From assembly GCF_036227405.1 (NCBI RefSeq), contig NZ_CP109473.1:7006001-7070000 (forward strand): a stretch of 64,000 nucleotides of DNA, written 5' to 3'. The notes under the pieces are model-generated. The model saw only the letters and a program-made list of their open reading frames with translations, ran no database searches and was not told the DNA's origin. Origin of the DNA: Streptomyces sp. NBC_01460. GTDB taxonomy: Bacteria > Actinomycetota > Actinomycetes > Streptomycetales > Streptomycetaceae. Every line of letters begins with the position of its first letter. Positions within the stretch are counted from its first letter, which is position 1. This document shows positions 8,235 through 16,949 of the stretch, one piece after another. Made by a program: the position numbers and the translations under genes.

Positions 8235-10370
8235 TCAGCCGTCCGGCCGCAGGGCGTTGATGAGGAGCAGGGCGATGTCGTCGGTACCGGGCGTGGCCCG
8301 CTTCGCGTACCGCACGAGCGTGTCGGCGACGGACTCCATGTCCTGGTCGAGGGCGAGGGCGAAGTGCGCGGCCAGCTCGGCGGCCGCGTCGTCGAAGGCC
8401 ACCCCCGGTGCCTCCACCAGCCCGTCGGTGAACAGGGCGAGCGCCCCACCGGGAGGGAGCGGCACATCGGTCGTCGGGTACCGCGACGCGGGATCGATGC
8501 CGAGCAGGAGGCCGGGCGGCAGATCGAGGACCTCGGTCTGCCCGTCGGGCTGCCGCAGCAGCGGCGGGGGGTGGCCGGCGGTGGCCATGCGCGCGCTGTG
8601 CCCGGCGAGGTCGAGGTGGATGTAGAGGCAGCTGGTGAACAGCCCCGGGTCGAGATCGGTGAGCAGGCGGTTGGTGCGTGCCAGGACCTCGTCAGGCGGC
8701 GCGCCCGCGGAGGCGTGCACGGCGGTGCGGACCTGGCCCATGAGCGCGGCGGCGTTCTCGTTGTGGCCCTGCACGTCGCCGATGGCCGCGGCGGCCGTGG
8801 TCCCGTCCAGCCGGATGAGGTCGTAGAAGTCCCCGCCGATGCCCATGCCCCGGGTCGAGGGAAGGTAGCGGGCCGCCACGTCCAGACCGTCGATGCGGGG
8901 CAGGGTCTGGGGCAGCAGATGGGCCTGAAGGCTGTGGGCGAGCCGGTCCTTGGTGTCGTAGAGCCGGGCGCGGTCCAGCGCCTGGGCGAGCAGCCCCGCG
9001 ATCGAGGTCAGCAGCGCGCGTTCCTCGGGCTCGAAGGGGTGCGGACGGTCGTAGGCGAGGACCAGCGAGCCCACCGGATGCCCGGAGACGATCAGCGGGA
9101 GGAAGGCGCAGGCGGCGACGGCATCGCGCAGACCCGCCGAGGGATAGGCGCGCTCCAGCTCGGTGAAGGTGGGGTAGAACTCGGGAATGCCCGTCGTCAG
9201 CACGTGCGCGGCGGGGGTCCCCGACGTCAGCGGGGCGCCGTCGAAGCGGTCCATGAGCGCGGGATGGGTGCCGCGGCGGCCCTCGACCCTCAGCCGCCCC
9301 TCCGCGGAGGTCATGACGACGAGCGACTGGATGCGGAAGGCCGGCATCAGCTGGTCGCCCGCCAGGCCGATCACGTCCTGGGTGCCGACGGCCTCGGTGA
9401 GCGTCGCCGCCAGATGCATCAGGTGGTAGAGGGCGGTGGCCCGGCTGGGCACGTCCGAGGCCGGTGGGAGCTTCGGCGGCGGTGCTCCCGAGGGGCCGGG
9501 CCGCGGGATGGGCAGGATCCGGACGCTGATCCCGGTGGCGCTCGGGAACAGGTGGAAGGCCAGCCACCCGTCCGGTGGCCGCAACACGGTGAACGACGTC
9601 TGCTGGCGGCCGATGACGGCGGCCCGGTAGTAGTCCTCGACGACGGGGTTGTTCAGCCAGGGGAGCGACTCCCAGGGCAGGGTGCCCAGTACCTCCTCGG
9701 CACCGGCCCCCAGGAGGGCCGCGGCGTCGTCGTTGAGGTAGGTGACCCTCCCGTCGAGGGCCAGGGCGCAGCTCCCGCCCGGCAGCCGGTGGACGAATTC
9801 CGCGGCGGCGGCGGCCTCGGACGGTTCCGGGCGGGGCGGCTCGGGCGGGAGCAGCACGCGCGGCTGGCTCCCCGGCCGGACCGGGTAGCCGCTGCTCTCG
9901 GCCTGCTGCAGGAGCATGCCGATGCCGTGGCACCCGCCGACCATGGCGGCACGCTCCGCGGTGGACAGCTCCGAGGAGTGGGAGCCCGGCCACATCAGCA
10001 CGAGGCCGCCCCGGTCGGTGGTGCCCGTCCGGATGGGCGCGGCACCCATCGCGAACTGGTACGGCAGGACGAGCGCGGGGCGCGGGTACCGGCGGGCCAG
10101 TTCCTCCTGGCTCCCGAGCCAGATCAGGCACCGCAGGCGTACGGCGTCGGCCACCGGGATCGGAGCCGACAGCGGCACCCGGGTCCAGGGGGCGGCCAGC
10201 TGGCCCGGCACCCCGACGAGCACGGTCAGGTGCAGCGTGCCGTCGCGTTCCGACTGGAGGTACAGCATCGCCACGGACGCGCCGGTCTCCCGCACGACGT
10301 GGGCCACGGCGCTGTCCAGCAGCTCCGTGCCCGATCCCGTGGCGGCGACGGACTCCGTGTGGTCCTGCAC
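8235..10370 (-). CDS. PAS/GAF multi-sensor PP2C-type (SpoIIE/RsbU-like) protein serine phosphatase
   Basis: Cytoplasmic protein of about 711 residues. It has an N-terminal GAF-like sensor region, a PAS domain (VTYLNDDAAALLGAGAEEVLG), a second GAF domain, and a C-terminal SpoIIE-type PP2C phosphatase. The phosphatase shows RGMGIGGDFYD (metal-binding Asp), IGDVQGHNENAAALM and LALFTDGLVEA. Such phosphatases usually dephosphorylate anti-anti-sigma factors, controlling alternative sigma factors; no partner switch gene is adjacent, so the target is unknown. The GTG at 10370 is preferred because a 17-bp terminator for the preceding genes ends at 10493, ruling out the longer open frame, and GGAG lies just before it. 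The exact start is uncertain. Confidence 0.85.
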   Translation of the reverse strand: MQDHTESVAATGSGTELLDSAVAHVVRETGASVAMLYLQSERDGTLHLTVLVGVPGQLAAPWTRVPLSAPIPVADAVRLRCLIWLGSQEELARRYPRPALVLPYQFAMGAAPIRTGTTDRGGLVLMWPGSHSSELSTAERAAMVGGCHGIGMLLQQAESSGYPVRPGSQPRVLLPPEPPRPEPSEAAAAAEFVHRLPGGSCALALDGRVTYLNDDAAALLGAGAEEVLGTLPWESLPWLNNPVVEDYYRAAVIGRQQTSFTVLRPPDGWLAFHLFPSATGISVRILPIPRPGPSGAPPPKLPPASDVPSRATALYHLMHLAATLTEAVGTQDVIGLAGDQLMPAFRIQSLVVMTSAEGRLRVEGRRGTHPALMDRFDGAPLTSGTPAAHVLTTGIPEFYPTFTELERAYPSAGLRDAVAACAFLPLIVSGHPVGSLVLAYDRPHPFEPEERALLTSIAGLLAQALDRARLYDTKDRLAHSLQAHLLPQTLPRIDGLDVAARYLPSTRGMGIGGDFYDLIRLDGTTAAAAIGDVQGHNENAAALMGQVRTAVHASAGAPPDEVLARTNRLLTDLDPGLFTSCLYIHLDLAGHSARMATAGHPPPLLRQPDGQTEVLDLPPGLLLGIDPASRYPTTDVPLPPGGALALFTDGLVEAPGVAFDDAAAELAAHFALALDQDMESVADTLVRYAKRATPGTDDIALLLINALRPDG

Positions 10371-10492
10371 GCTCTCCAGCGTCCCCCGTGACGAGCGGGC
10401 GCGCACCCGCTGCGGGCCGTGGAGCGGGGCAGGGGGCCGCGGCGGACCGGTGGGGCCACCAGGCGCGCCCAGGCGGCCCGCCGTCGCACGCA

Positions 10493-10530
10493 CGAGGGCC
10501 CGGACGCTGGGGAGCGTCCGGGCCCTCGTC
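10493..10530 (-). terminator. Terminator of the psd-pssA operon
   Basis: Perfect 17-bp stem (arms 10493-10509 and 10514-10530) with a GGGG loop, 20 bases past the pssA stop. It is one of the strongest hairpins in the window and separates pssA from the phosphatase gene. Confidence 0.9.
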
Positions 10531-10549
10531 GCAGTCTGTTCACGCGTGG

Positions 10550-11404
10550 TTACGGGAGCTGGGCCGCCCGTGCCTCGCGCCGGTTGTCGCGGAAGGTGTT
10601 CACCCGCCGTGCCGTGGCGAAGAGCGGGATCACCGCCCCCAGGACGACCTGCAGGGCGCAGCCGGTCTGCAGGAGCAGCTGGCCGCCGGGGGCGTCGAAC
10701 GCCCACGCGGCGAGGAGCCCCATCGCGGCCACGATCCAGCTGAGCATCGCCACCGCGAGGACACCCCGCGGCTTCGGGTACTCGACCCGGCTGACCATCA
10801 GCCACGCCACTCCGATGATCGCGAGCAGCGTCGGCACGAAGGGGAGCTCAAGGAGCACGATCGAGACGACCGTCAGCGCTCCGAAGGGGCTCGGCATGCC
10901 CTGGAACATGCCGTCCTTCAAGGTCACGCACGAGAACCGCGCAAGCCTGAGCACCACCGCCAGCAGCACCACGATCGCCGCGAGCGCCGACACCCTCTGG
11001 TGCGCGTCGTCCGCGACCATCCCGTACACCAGGACGAAGTACGCCGGGGCGAGGCCGAAGCTGATGAGGTCGGAGAGGTTGTCCAGCTCCGCACCCATCG
11101 GCGACGACCGCAGCTTGCGCGCCACGAGGCCGTCGAAGAGGTCGAACACGGCGGCCATGAGCATGAGGATCACCGCGGTCGCCGCGGAGTGCCTGGCCAT
11201 GCCCGACTCGTCGCTGCCCGTGAGGTGGGGGATGAGGATCCCCGTGGTGGTGAAGTACACCGCCATGAAACCGCACGTGGCGTTACCGAGGGTGAGGGTG
11301 TCCGCTATCGACAGCCGCATCGAGAGCGGCATGTCCTCGGCGTCGTCCTGCTCCTCCGCCTCGGGCACCCAGCTCGCCTGGGTATCAGGATCAATCACGG
11401 TCAA
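10550..11404 (-). CDS. pssA: CDP-diacylglycerol--serine O-phosphatidyltransferase
   Basis: Makes phosphatidylserine from CDP-diacylglycerol and L-serine, the first committed step to phosphatidylethanolamine, in the cytoplasmic membrane. Protein of 284 residues with about seven hydrophobic segments. The CDP-alcohol phosphatidyltransferase signature is present as DGLVARKLRSSPMGAELDNLSD-like residues (DG, AR, G and two Asp in register; quoted by key residues at about 90-112). The likely start is TTG at 11404, with GGTGA seven bases upstream; a GTG two codons later is possible. It overlaps psd by 14 bases, so the two are translated together. Confidence 0.93.
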   Translation of the reverse strand: MTVIDPDTQASWVPEAEEQDDAEDMPLSMRLSIADTLTLGNATCGFMAVYFTTTGILIPHLTGSDESGMARHSAATAVILMLMAAVFDLFDGLVARKLRSSPMGAELDNLSDLISFGLAPAYFVLVYGMVADDAHQRVSALAAIVVLLAVVLRLARFSCVTLKDGMFQGMPSPFGALTVVSIVLLELPFVPTLLAIIGVAWLMVSRVEYPKPRGVLAVAMLSWIVAAMGLLAAWAFDAPGGQLLLQTGCALQVVLGAVIPLFATARRVNTFRDNRREARAAQLP

Positions 11405-12038
11405 TTCGAGTCACCCCCGCGGTCGTGGCCTGGCCGACCTCGACCGCGACATCGACACCTTCCGGAAGGTAGATGTCCACGCGCGAGCCGAAGCGGATCA
11501 GACCGATGCGTTCGCCCTGCTCCACCTTCGTGCCCTGCGGGATGTAGGGGACGATACGACGGGCGACCGCTCCCGCGATCTGCACCATCTCGATGTCGCC
11601 GAGCTCGGTGTCGAAGTGCCAGACAACGCGTTCGTTGTCCTCGCTCTCCTTGTTGAACGCCGGGACGAACCCACCCGGGATGTGCTCGACCGAGGTCACC
11701 GTGCCGGACAGGGGAGCCCGGTTGACGTGCACATTCAGCGGGCTCATGAAGATCGCGACGCGGGTGCGCCCGTCCTTCCACGGCATGATGCTCTGCACCA
11801 CACCGTCGGCCGGCGAGATGACGCGACCCTGGGTGATCTCGCGCTCGGGGTCGCGGAAGAACCACAGCATGCCCGCCGCGAGCGCGGTGGTGGGCACGGC
11901 CACGGCGGCCCAGCGTCCGGACTTGCGGGCCCGGGCGAGGCTGAGTGCCGCGGTGGCGACGGTCGGGAGGAGCCACGGCGATGCTCCGCGAGCGAGGCGG
12001 ACCCCTCCGCGCGATGCAGGGATTTGGCTGTCGGGCAT
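11391..12038 (-). CDS. psd: Phosphatidylserine decarboxylase (short type)
   Basis: Converts phosphatidylserine to phosphatidylethanolamine at the membrane. Protein of 215 residues, matching the short (PSD-A) form. Two N-terminal hydrophobic segments are followed by WFFRDPER and ISPADGVVQ. The proenzyme self-cleavage site that generates the pyruvoyl group is Gly184-Ser185 in RFGSRVD. The start at 12038 is chosen because GAAGG precedes it by six bases; upstream in-frame ATG codons lack this. The order psd-pssA after the ethylmalonyl-CoA genes matches, from memory, the arrangement in Streptomyces coelicolor. Confidence 0.94.
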   Translation of the reverse strand: MPDSQIPASRGGVRLARGASPWLLPTVATAALSLARARKSGRWAAVAVPTTALAAGMLWFFRDPEREITQGRVISPADGVVQSIMPWKDGRTRVAIFMSPLNVHVNRAPLSGTVTSVEHIPGGFVPAFNKESEDNERVVWHFDTELGDIEMVQIAGAVARRIVPYIPQGTKVEQGERIGLIRFGSRVDIYLPEGVDVAVEVGQATTAGVTRIDRD

Positions 12039-12220
12039 GGATGACCTTCGTAGCGGATGATGCCGCGCTGGCAACGGGGGGACGGCGGCTTTCCGTCGAT
12101 GCTATCGGGTGCGAGCGGCAACTGGGCAAGCCAGCAGCCGAGTCGGACAGCTGAAAGGCTCCGGACAGGGGTGACCCGGTGTGATGTTCTTCGCCACCAA
12201 ATCACCCCGTAAGGAACATT

Positions 12221-13426
12221 TCAGCCCTGGAGCCGGTACTCCTCGAGCAACCGGCGACCGATGATCATTTTCTGGATCTCGGCGGTACCTTCACCGATCA
12301 GCAGCATCGGGGCCTCACGGTAGAGGCGCTCGATCTCGTACTCCTTGGAGAAGCCGTAGCCGCCGTGGATGCGGAAGGCGTCCTCGACGACTTCCTTGCA
12401 GTACTCGGAGGCGAGGTACTTCGCCATCCCTGCCTCCAGGTCGTTCCGCTCCCCGGAGTCCTTTTTGCGAGCTGCGTTGACCATCATCGCATGCGCGGCT
12501 TCGACCTTGGTGGCCATTTCGGCCAGTTTGAACTGGATCGCCTGGTGCTGCGCGATCGGCTTTCCGAAGGTCTGGCGCTGCTGGGCGTAGGAAACGCCGA
12601 GCTCGAACGCACGCTGGGCGACACCGCAGCCACGCGCGGCGACATTCACCCGCCCTACCTCGACACCGTCCATCATTTGGTAAAAACCTCGGCCCGTGGT
12701 GCCGCCCAGCACACGATTGGCCGGAATGCGCAGTCCGTCCATGATGAGCTCGGTCGTGTCGACGCCCTTGTAGCCCATCTTGTCGATCTTCCCCGGGATC
12801 GTGAGACCGGGACGGACCTCCCCGAAGCCCGCCTCCTTCTCGACCAGGAACGTCGTCATCGACTTGTGCGGGGCCGTCCCCTCGGGGTGGCCTTCGTCAC
12901 TCTTGCAGAGGACGGCGACGAGCGTCGACGTGCCACCGTTCGTCAGCCACATCTTCTGGCCGTCGAGAACGTACTCGTCACCGTCCTTCACGCCCTTGGA
13001 CGTGATCGCCGAGACATCCGAACCCAGGGCCGGCTCGGACATCGAGAACGCGCCCCGCACCTCGCCCAGGGCCATCCGCGGCAGGAACGTGTCCTTCTGC
13101 TCCTGCGTGCCGTGCTGCTTGAGCATGTAGGCCACGATGAAGTGCGTGTTGATGATGCCCGACACGCTCATCCAGCCCCGGGCGATCTCCTCGACGCAGA
13201 GCGCGTACGTGAGGAGCGACTCGCCCAGACCGCCGTACTCCTCCGGAATCATCAGCCCGAACAGGCCGAGCTCCTTGAGCCCTTCGACGATCTCCGTCGG
13301 ATATTCGTCGCGGTGCTCCAGCTGGGTCGCGACAGGGATGATCTCCTTGTCGACGAAATCACGGACCGTGGAGAGGATTTCCTGCTGGACGTCCGTCAGA
13401 CCGGCGGTCTGCGCGAGTCGGCTCAT
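12221..13426 (-). CDS. mcd: Acyl-CoA dehydrogenase, probable methylsuccinyl-CoA dehydrogenase
   Basis: FAD-dependent acyl-CoA dehydrogenase of 401 residues. Family motifs FSMSEPALGSDVS (flavin/substrate binding) and LLIGEGTAEIQK (with the catalytic base Glu) are present. Placement as the last gene of the ccr-meaA-mcl-mch series points to oxidation of (2S)-methylsuccinyl-CoA to mesaconyl-CoA. The well-studied proteobacterial Mcd carries an extra N-terminal domain and is longer; here the length is that of ordinary acyl-CoA dehydrogenases, so the assignment rests on context. It follows the MaoC gene after two bases. A dehydrogenase of branched-chain catabolism is the alternative. Confidence 0.8.
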   Translation of the reverse strand: MSRLAQTAGLTDVQQEILSTVRDFVDKEIIPVATQLEHRDEYPTEIVEGLKELGLFGLMIPEEYGGLGESLLTYALCVEEIARGWMSVSGIINTHFIVAYMLKQHGTQEQKDTFLPRMALGEVRGAFSMSEPALGSDVSAITSKGVKDGDEYVLDGQKMWLTNGGTSTLVAVLCKSDEGHPEGTAPHKSMTTFLVEKEAGFGEVRPGLTIPGKIDKMGYKGVDTTELIMDGLRIPANRVLGGTTGRGFYQMMDGVEVGRVNVAARGCGVAQRAFELGVSYAQQRQTFGKPIAQHQAIQFKLAEMATKVEAAHAMMVNAARKKDSGERNDLEAGMAKYLASEYCKEVVEDAFRIHGGYGFSKEYEIERLYREAPMLLIGEGTAEIQKMIIGRRLLEEYRLQG

Positions 13427-13428
13427 GG

Positions 13429-13956
13429 CTACTTCTCCACGTTCTTGCTCGGCGGGGACACGATCTCCGGGCGGCCGGGCTGCTCCCCGCCGCGCTCCTT
13501 GATGTACGTCTCGGTGGGCACCATCACCTTGCGGCGGAACACGCAGACCAGCGTGCCGTCCTGCTTGTAGCCCTTCGTCTCCACGTGGACGATGCCGCGG
13601 TCGCTCTTGGACCTCGACGGCGTCTTGTCGAGCACGGTCGTCTCGCCGTAGATCGTGTCGCCGTGGAAGGTCGGCGCGACGTGCTTCAGCGACTCCACCT
13701 CCAGATTGGCGATCGCCTTCCCGGAGACGTCCGGCACCGACATCCCGAGCAGGAGCGAGTAGACGTAATTGCCCACGACGACGTTCTTCTTGAAATCCGT
13801 CGTCTTCTCGGCGTAGTTGCTGTCCATGTGCAGCGGGTGGTGATTCATGGTCAGCAGACAGAAGAGGTGGTCGTCGTACTCCGTGACCGTCTTTCCGGGC
13901 CAGTGCTTGTAGACAGCACCGACCTCGAACTCCTCATAGGTGCGTCCGAACTGCAT
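13429..13956 (-). CDS. MaoC-like hydratase, probable mesaconyl-CoA hydratase (single hot-dog domain)
   Basis: Hot-dog-fold enoyl-CoA hydratase of 175 residues. The hydratase motif with catalytic Asp/His lies near NHHPLHMDSNYA, followed by VVVGNYVYSLLLGMSV. In the ethylmalonyl-CoA pathway this step hydrates mesaconyl-CoA to beta-methylmalyl-CoA, the substrate of the neighbouring lyase. The characterised Rhodobacter enzyme is about twice this length with two hot-dog domains, so this version would have to act as a dimer of single domains. One base separates it from mcl and two from mcd, showing tight operon packing. Role inferred from position. Confidence 0.82.
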   Translation of the reverse strand: MQFGRTYEEFEVGAVYKHWPGKTVTEYDDHLFCLLTMNHHPLHMDSNYAEKTTDFKKNVVVGNYVYSLLLGMSVPDVSGKAIANLEVESLKHVAPTFHGDTIYGETTVLDKTPSRSKSDRGIVHVETKGYKQDGTLVCVFRRKVMVPTETYIKERGGEQPGRPEIVSPPSKNVEK

Positions 13957-13957
13957 G

Positions 13958-14932
13958 TCAGGCCTCCGGGGCTTCGAACTTGGAGGTGCGCTGCATACCG
14001 GCGGCGCGTCCCTTGCCCGCGACGACCAGGGCCATCTTGCGGCTGGCCTCGTCGATCATCTCGTCGCCGAGCATCGCCGAACCCTTCTTGCCGCCCTCCT
14101 CGGAGGTGCACCAGTCGTACGCGTCGAGGATGAGCTCGGCGTGGTCGTAGTCCTCCTGCGAGGGCGAGAAGACCTCGTTCGCCGCGTCGACCTGGCCGGG
14201 GTGCAGCACCCACTTGCCGTCGAAGCCCAGCGCCGCCGCGCGCCCCGCGACCTCGCGGTAGGCGTCCACGTCGCGGATCTGGAGGAACGGGCCGTCGATC
14301 GCCTGGAGGTCGTGCGTACGGGCCGCCATCAGGATGCGCATCAGGATGTAGTGGTACGCGTCCGCCGGGTAGCCGGGCGGCTGCTGGCCGACGACCAGGG
14401 TCTTCATGTTGATCGAGGCCATGAAGTCGGCCGGGCCGAAGATCAGGGTCTCCAGGCGGGGCGAGGCACCGGCGATGTCGTCGATGTTCACCAGGCCCTT
14501 GGCGTTCTCGATCTGCGCCTCGATGCCGATCTTCCCGACCTCGAAGCCCATCGTCTTCTCGATCTGGGTCAGCAGCAGATCCAGCGCGACGACCTGCTGC
14601 GCGTCCTGGACCTTGGGGAGCATGATGCAGTCGAGGTTCGGGCCCGCGCCCTCGACGACCGTGATGACGTCGCGGTACGTCCAGTGCGTCGTCCAGTCGT
14701 TCACCCGGACGACCCTGGTCTTGCCCGTCCAGTCGCCGTTGTTGAGCGCGTCGACGATGTGGTGACGGGCTCCCTCCTTGGCGAGCGGCGCGCAGGCGTC
14801 CTCCAGGTCCAGGAAGACCTGGTCGGCCGGGAGGCCCTGGGCCTTCTCCAGGAACCGCGGGTTCGAGCCCGGTACGGCCAGACACGAACGGCGCGGACGC
14901 AGCCGGTTCACAGGGGACGAGGGCGTGGTCAT
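13958..14932 (-). CDS. mcl: L-malyl-CoA/beta-methylmalyl-CoA lyase (HpcH/HpaI family)
   Basis: Class II aldolase-like CoA lyase of 324 residues. It cleaves beta-methylmalyl-CoA into glyoxylate and propionyl-CoA in acetyl-CoA assimilation, probably with Mg2+. The start CLAVPGSNPRFLEKAQGL is typical, as are LDLEDACAPLAKEGAR (metal-binding Glu/Asp), IEAQIENAKGLVNI and the HPGQVDAANEVFSPSQ C-terminal segment. It overlaps the mutase stop by four bases (ATGA). Length and motifs match actinobacterial Mcl1; a citrate lyase beta-subunit annotation is the common but less precise alternative. Confidence 0.9.
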   Translation of the reverse strand: MTTPSSPVNRLRPRRSCLAVPGSNPRFLEKAQGLPADQVFLDLEDACAPLAKEGARHHIVDALNNGDWTGKTRVVRVNDWTTHWTYRDVITVVEGAGPNLDCIMLPKVQDAQQVVALDLLLTQIEKTMGFEVGKIGIEAQIENAKGLVNIDDIAGASPRLETLIFGPADFMASINMKTLVVGQQPPGYPADAYHYILMRILMAARTHDLQAIDGPFLQIRDVDAYREVAGRAAALGFDGKWVLHPGQVDAANEVFSPSQEDYDHAELILDAYDWCTSEEGGKKGSAMLGDEMIDEASRKMALVVAGKGRAAGMQRTSKFEAPEA

Positions 14933-16941
14933 GCGGGGACCTCCAGAGGGTCGAGCTTGTTCGCTTTCCGGATCTCGTCGACGATACGGCCGATGATCTC
15001 CGTGATGCCGAAGTCCTTCGGGGTGAAGACGGCGGCGACGCCGGCTTCGATGAGGGCGCGGGCGTCGGCCTGCGGGATGATGCCGCCGGCGATCACCGGG
15101 ATGTCCGGCGCACCGGCCTCACGCAGCCGGTTCAGCACGTCCGGCACCAGCTCGGCGTGCGAGCCGGACAGGATGGACAGGCCGACGCAGTGGACGTCCT
15201 CGGCGAGCGCGGCGTCCGTGATCTGCTCGGGCGTCAGCCTGATGCCCTGGTAGACCACCTCGAAGCCGGAGTCCCTGGCGCGTACGGCGATCTGTTCGGC
15301 GCCGTTGGAGTGCCCGTCGAGGCCGGGCTTGCCGACCAGCAGCCGCAGCCGTCCCACGCCCAGGTCCGCTGCGGTGCGGGCCACCTTCTCGCGGACCACG
15401 GCGAGCGGGGTGCCGGGCTCGGCGGTGACCGCCACCGGTGCGGACGAGACGCCCGTCGGTGCCCGGAACTCACCGAAGACGTCGCGCAGGGCCCAGGCCC
15501 ACTCACCGGTGGTGACGCCCGCCCTGGCGCACTCGACGGTCGCCTCCATCATGTTCGCGGTGCCCGCCGCGGCCTTCTTCAGGGCCGTCAGCGCCTCGGT
15601 GGCGCGGGCCTCGTCGCGGTTGTCGCGCCATTCATGCAGCGCGGCGACGACCCGGGCCTCGTTCTCGGGGTCCACCGTCATGATCGCCGCGTCCAGATCG
15701 GCGGTCAGCGGGTTGGGCTCCGTCGTCTCGTAGATGTTGACGCCGACGATCTTCTCCTCGCCGGCCTCGATCCGGGCCCGCCGTGCGGCGTGCGAGGAGA
15801 CGAGCTCCGACTTGAGGTAGCCCGACTCGACGGCGGCCATCGCGCCGCCCATCTGCTGGATGCGGTCGATCTCCGCCAGGGACTCGGTGACGAGCTCCTC
15901 GACCTTGGCCTCGATGACGTGCGAACCGGCGAAGATGTCCTCGTACTCCAGCAGGTCGCTCTCGTGCGCGAGCACCTGCTGGATGCGGAGCGACCACTGC
16001 TGGTCCCACGGGCGGGGCAGCCCCAGCGCCTCGTTCCAGGCGGGCAGCTGCACGGCACGGGCGCGCGCGTCCTTGGAGAGGGTGACGGCCAGCATCTCCA
16101 GCACGATGCGCTGGACGTTGTTCTCCGGCTGCGCCTCCGTCAGCCCCAGCGAGTTGACCTGTACGCCGTAGCGGAAGCGGCGCTGCTTCGGGTTCGCGAT
16201 GCCGTAGCGCTCACGCGTGACCTGGTCCCAGATGCGGCCGAAGGCGCGCATCTTGCACATCTCCTCGACGAAGCGGACCCCCGCGTTCACGAAGAAGGAG
16301 ATGCGGGCGACGACGTCACCGAAACGCTCCTGGGGCACCTGACCCGAGTCGCGCACGGCGTCGAGCACGGCGACGGCCGTCGACATGGCGTACGCGATCT
16401 CCTGGACCGGAGTGGCCCCCGCCTCCTGCAGGTGGTAGCTGCAGATGTTGATGGGGTTCCACTTCGGGATGCGGTTGACCGTGTACGTGATCATGTCGGT
16501 CGTCAGCCGCAGCGAGGGTCCCGGCGGGAAGACGTGCGTCCCCCGCGACAGGTACTCCTTCACGATGTCGTTCTGCGTCGTGCCCTGGAGCTTGTCGGGA
16601 TCGGCCCCCTGCTCCTCCGCGACCACCTGGTAGAGCGCCAGCAGCCACATCGCGGTGGCGTTGATCGTCATCGAGGTGTTCATCTGCTCCAGGGGGATGT
16701 CCTGGAACAGCCGCCGCATGTCACCGAGGTGCGAGACGGGCACGCCGACCCGGCCCACCTCGCCGCGGGCGAGGACGTGGTCGGGGTCGTACCCGGTCTG
16801 CGTGGGCAGATCGAAGGCGACCGACAGACCCGTCTGGCCCTTGGCGAGGTTGCGCCGGTACAGCTCGTTGGACGCCTCGGCCGTCGAGTGACCGGCGTAC
16901 GTCCGCATGAGCCACGGACGGTCCTTCTGACGTTCGGTCAT
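14929..16941 (-). CDS. meaA: Ethylmalonyl-CoA mutase, coenzyme B12-dependent
   Basis: Adenosylcobalamin-dependent mutase of 670 residues converting (2R)-ethylmalonyl-CoA to (2S)-methylsuccinyl-CoA. Residues about 1-530 form the TIM-barrel substrate domain (LSVAFDLPTQTGYDPD, SMTINATA-like segment). The C-terminal cobalamin domain begins near 540 and carries the DxHxxG box as LDGHSNG plus GLSILSGSH. It is a single chain fusing both domains, like MeaA. The ATG at 16941 has GAGG upstream; a longer open frame enters ccr and is rejected. Together with ccr just upstream, ethylmalonyl-CoA is a much likelier substrate than methylmalonyl-CoA. Confidence 0.92.
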   Translation of the reverse strand: MTERQKDRPWLMRTYAGHSTAEASNELYRRNLAKGQTGLSVAFDLPTQTGYDPDHVLARGEVGRVGVPVSHLGDMRRLFQDIPLEQMNTSMTINATAMWLLALYQVVAEEQGADPDKLQGTTQNDIVKEYLSRGTHVFPPGPSLRLTTDMITYTVNRIPKWNPINICSYHLQEAGATPVQEIAYAMSTAVAVLDAVRDSGQVPQERFGDVVARISFFVNAGVRFVEEMCKMRAFGRIWDQVTRERYGIANPKQRRFRYGVQVNSLGLTEAQPENNVQRIVLEMLAVTLSKDARARAVQLPAWNEALGLPRPWDQQWSLRIQQVLAHESDLLEYEDIFAGSHVIEAKVEELVTESLAEIDRIQQMGGAMAAVESGYLKSELVSSHAARRARIEAGEEKIVGVNIYETTEPNPLTADLDAAIMTVDPENEARVVAALHEWRDNRDEARATEALTALKKAAAGTANMMEATVECARAGVTTGEWAWALRDVFGEFRAPTGVSSAPVAVTAEPGTPLAVVREKVARTAADLGVGRLRLLVGKPGLDGHSNGAEQIAVRARDSGFEVVYQGIRLTPEQITDAALAEDVHCVGLSILSGSHAELVPDVLNRLREAGAPDIPVIAGGIIPQADARALIEAGVAAVFTPKDFGITEIIGRIVDEIRKANKLDPLEVPA

Positions 16942-16949
16942 GGTGGACC

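Noticed and set aside
8364..10391. Plus-strand 675-codon frame opposite the PP2C gene
   Set aside because: Low-complexity Arg/Gly/Ala sequence without motifs; the minus-strand gene has clear domains.
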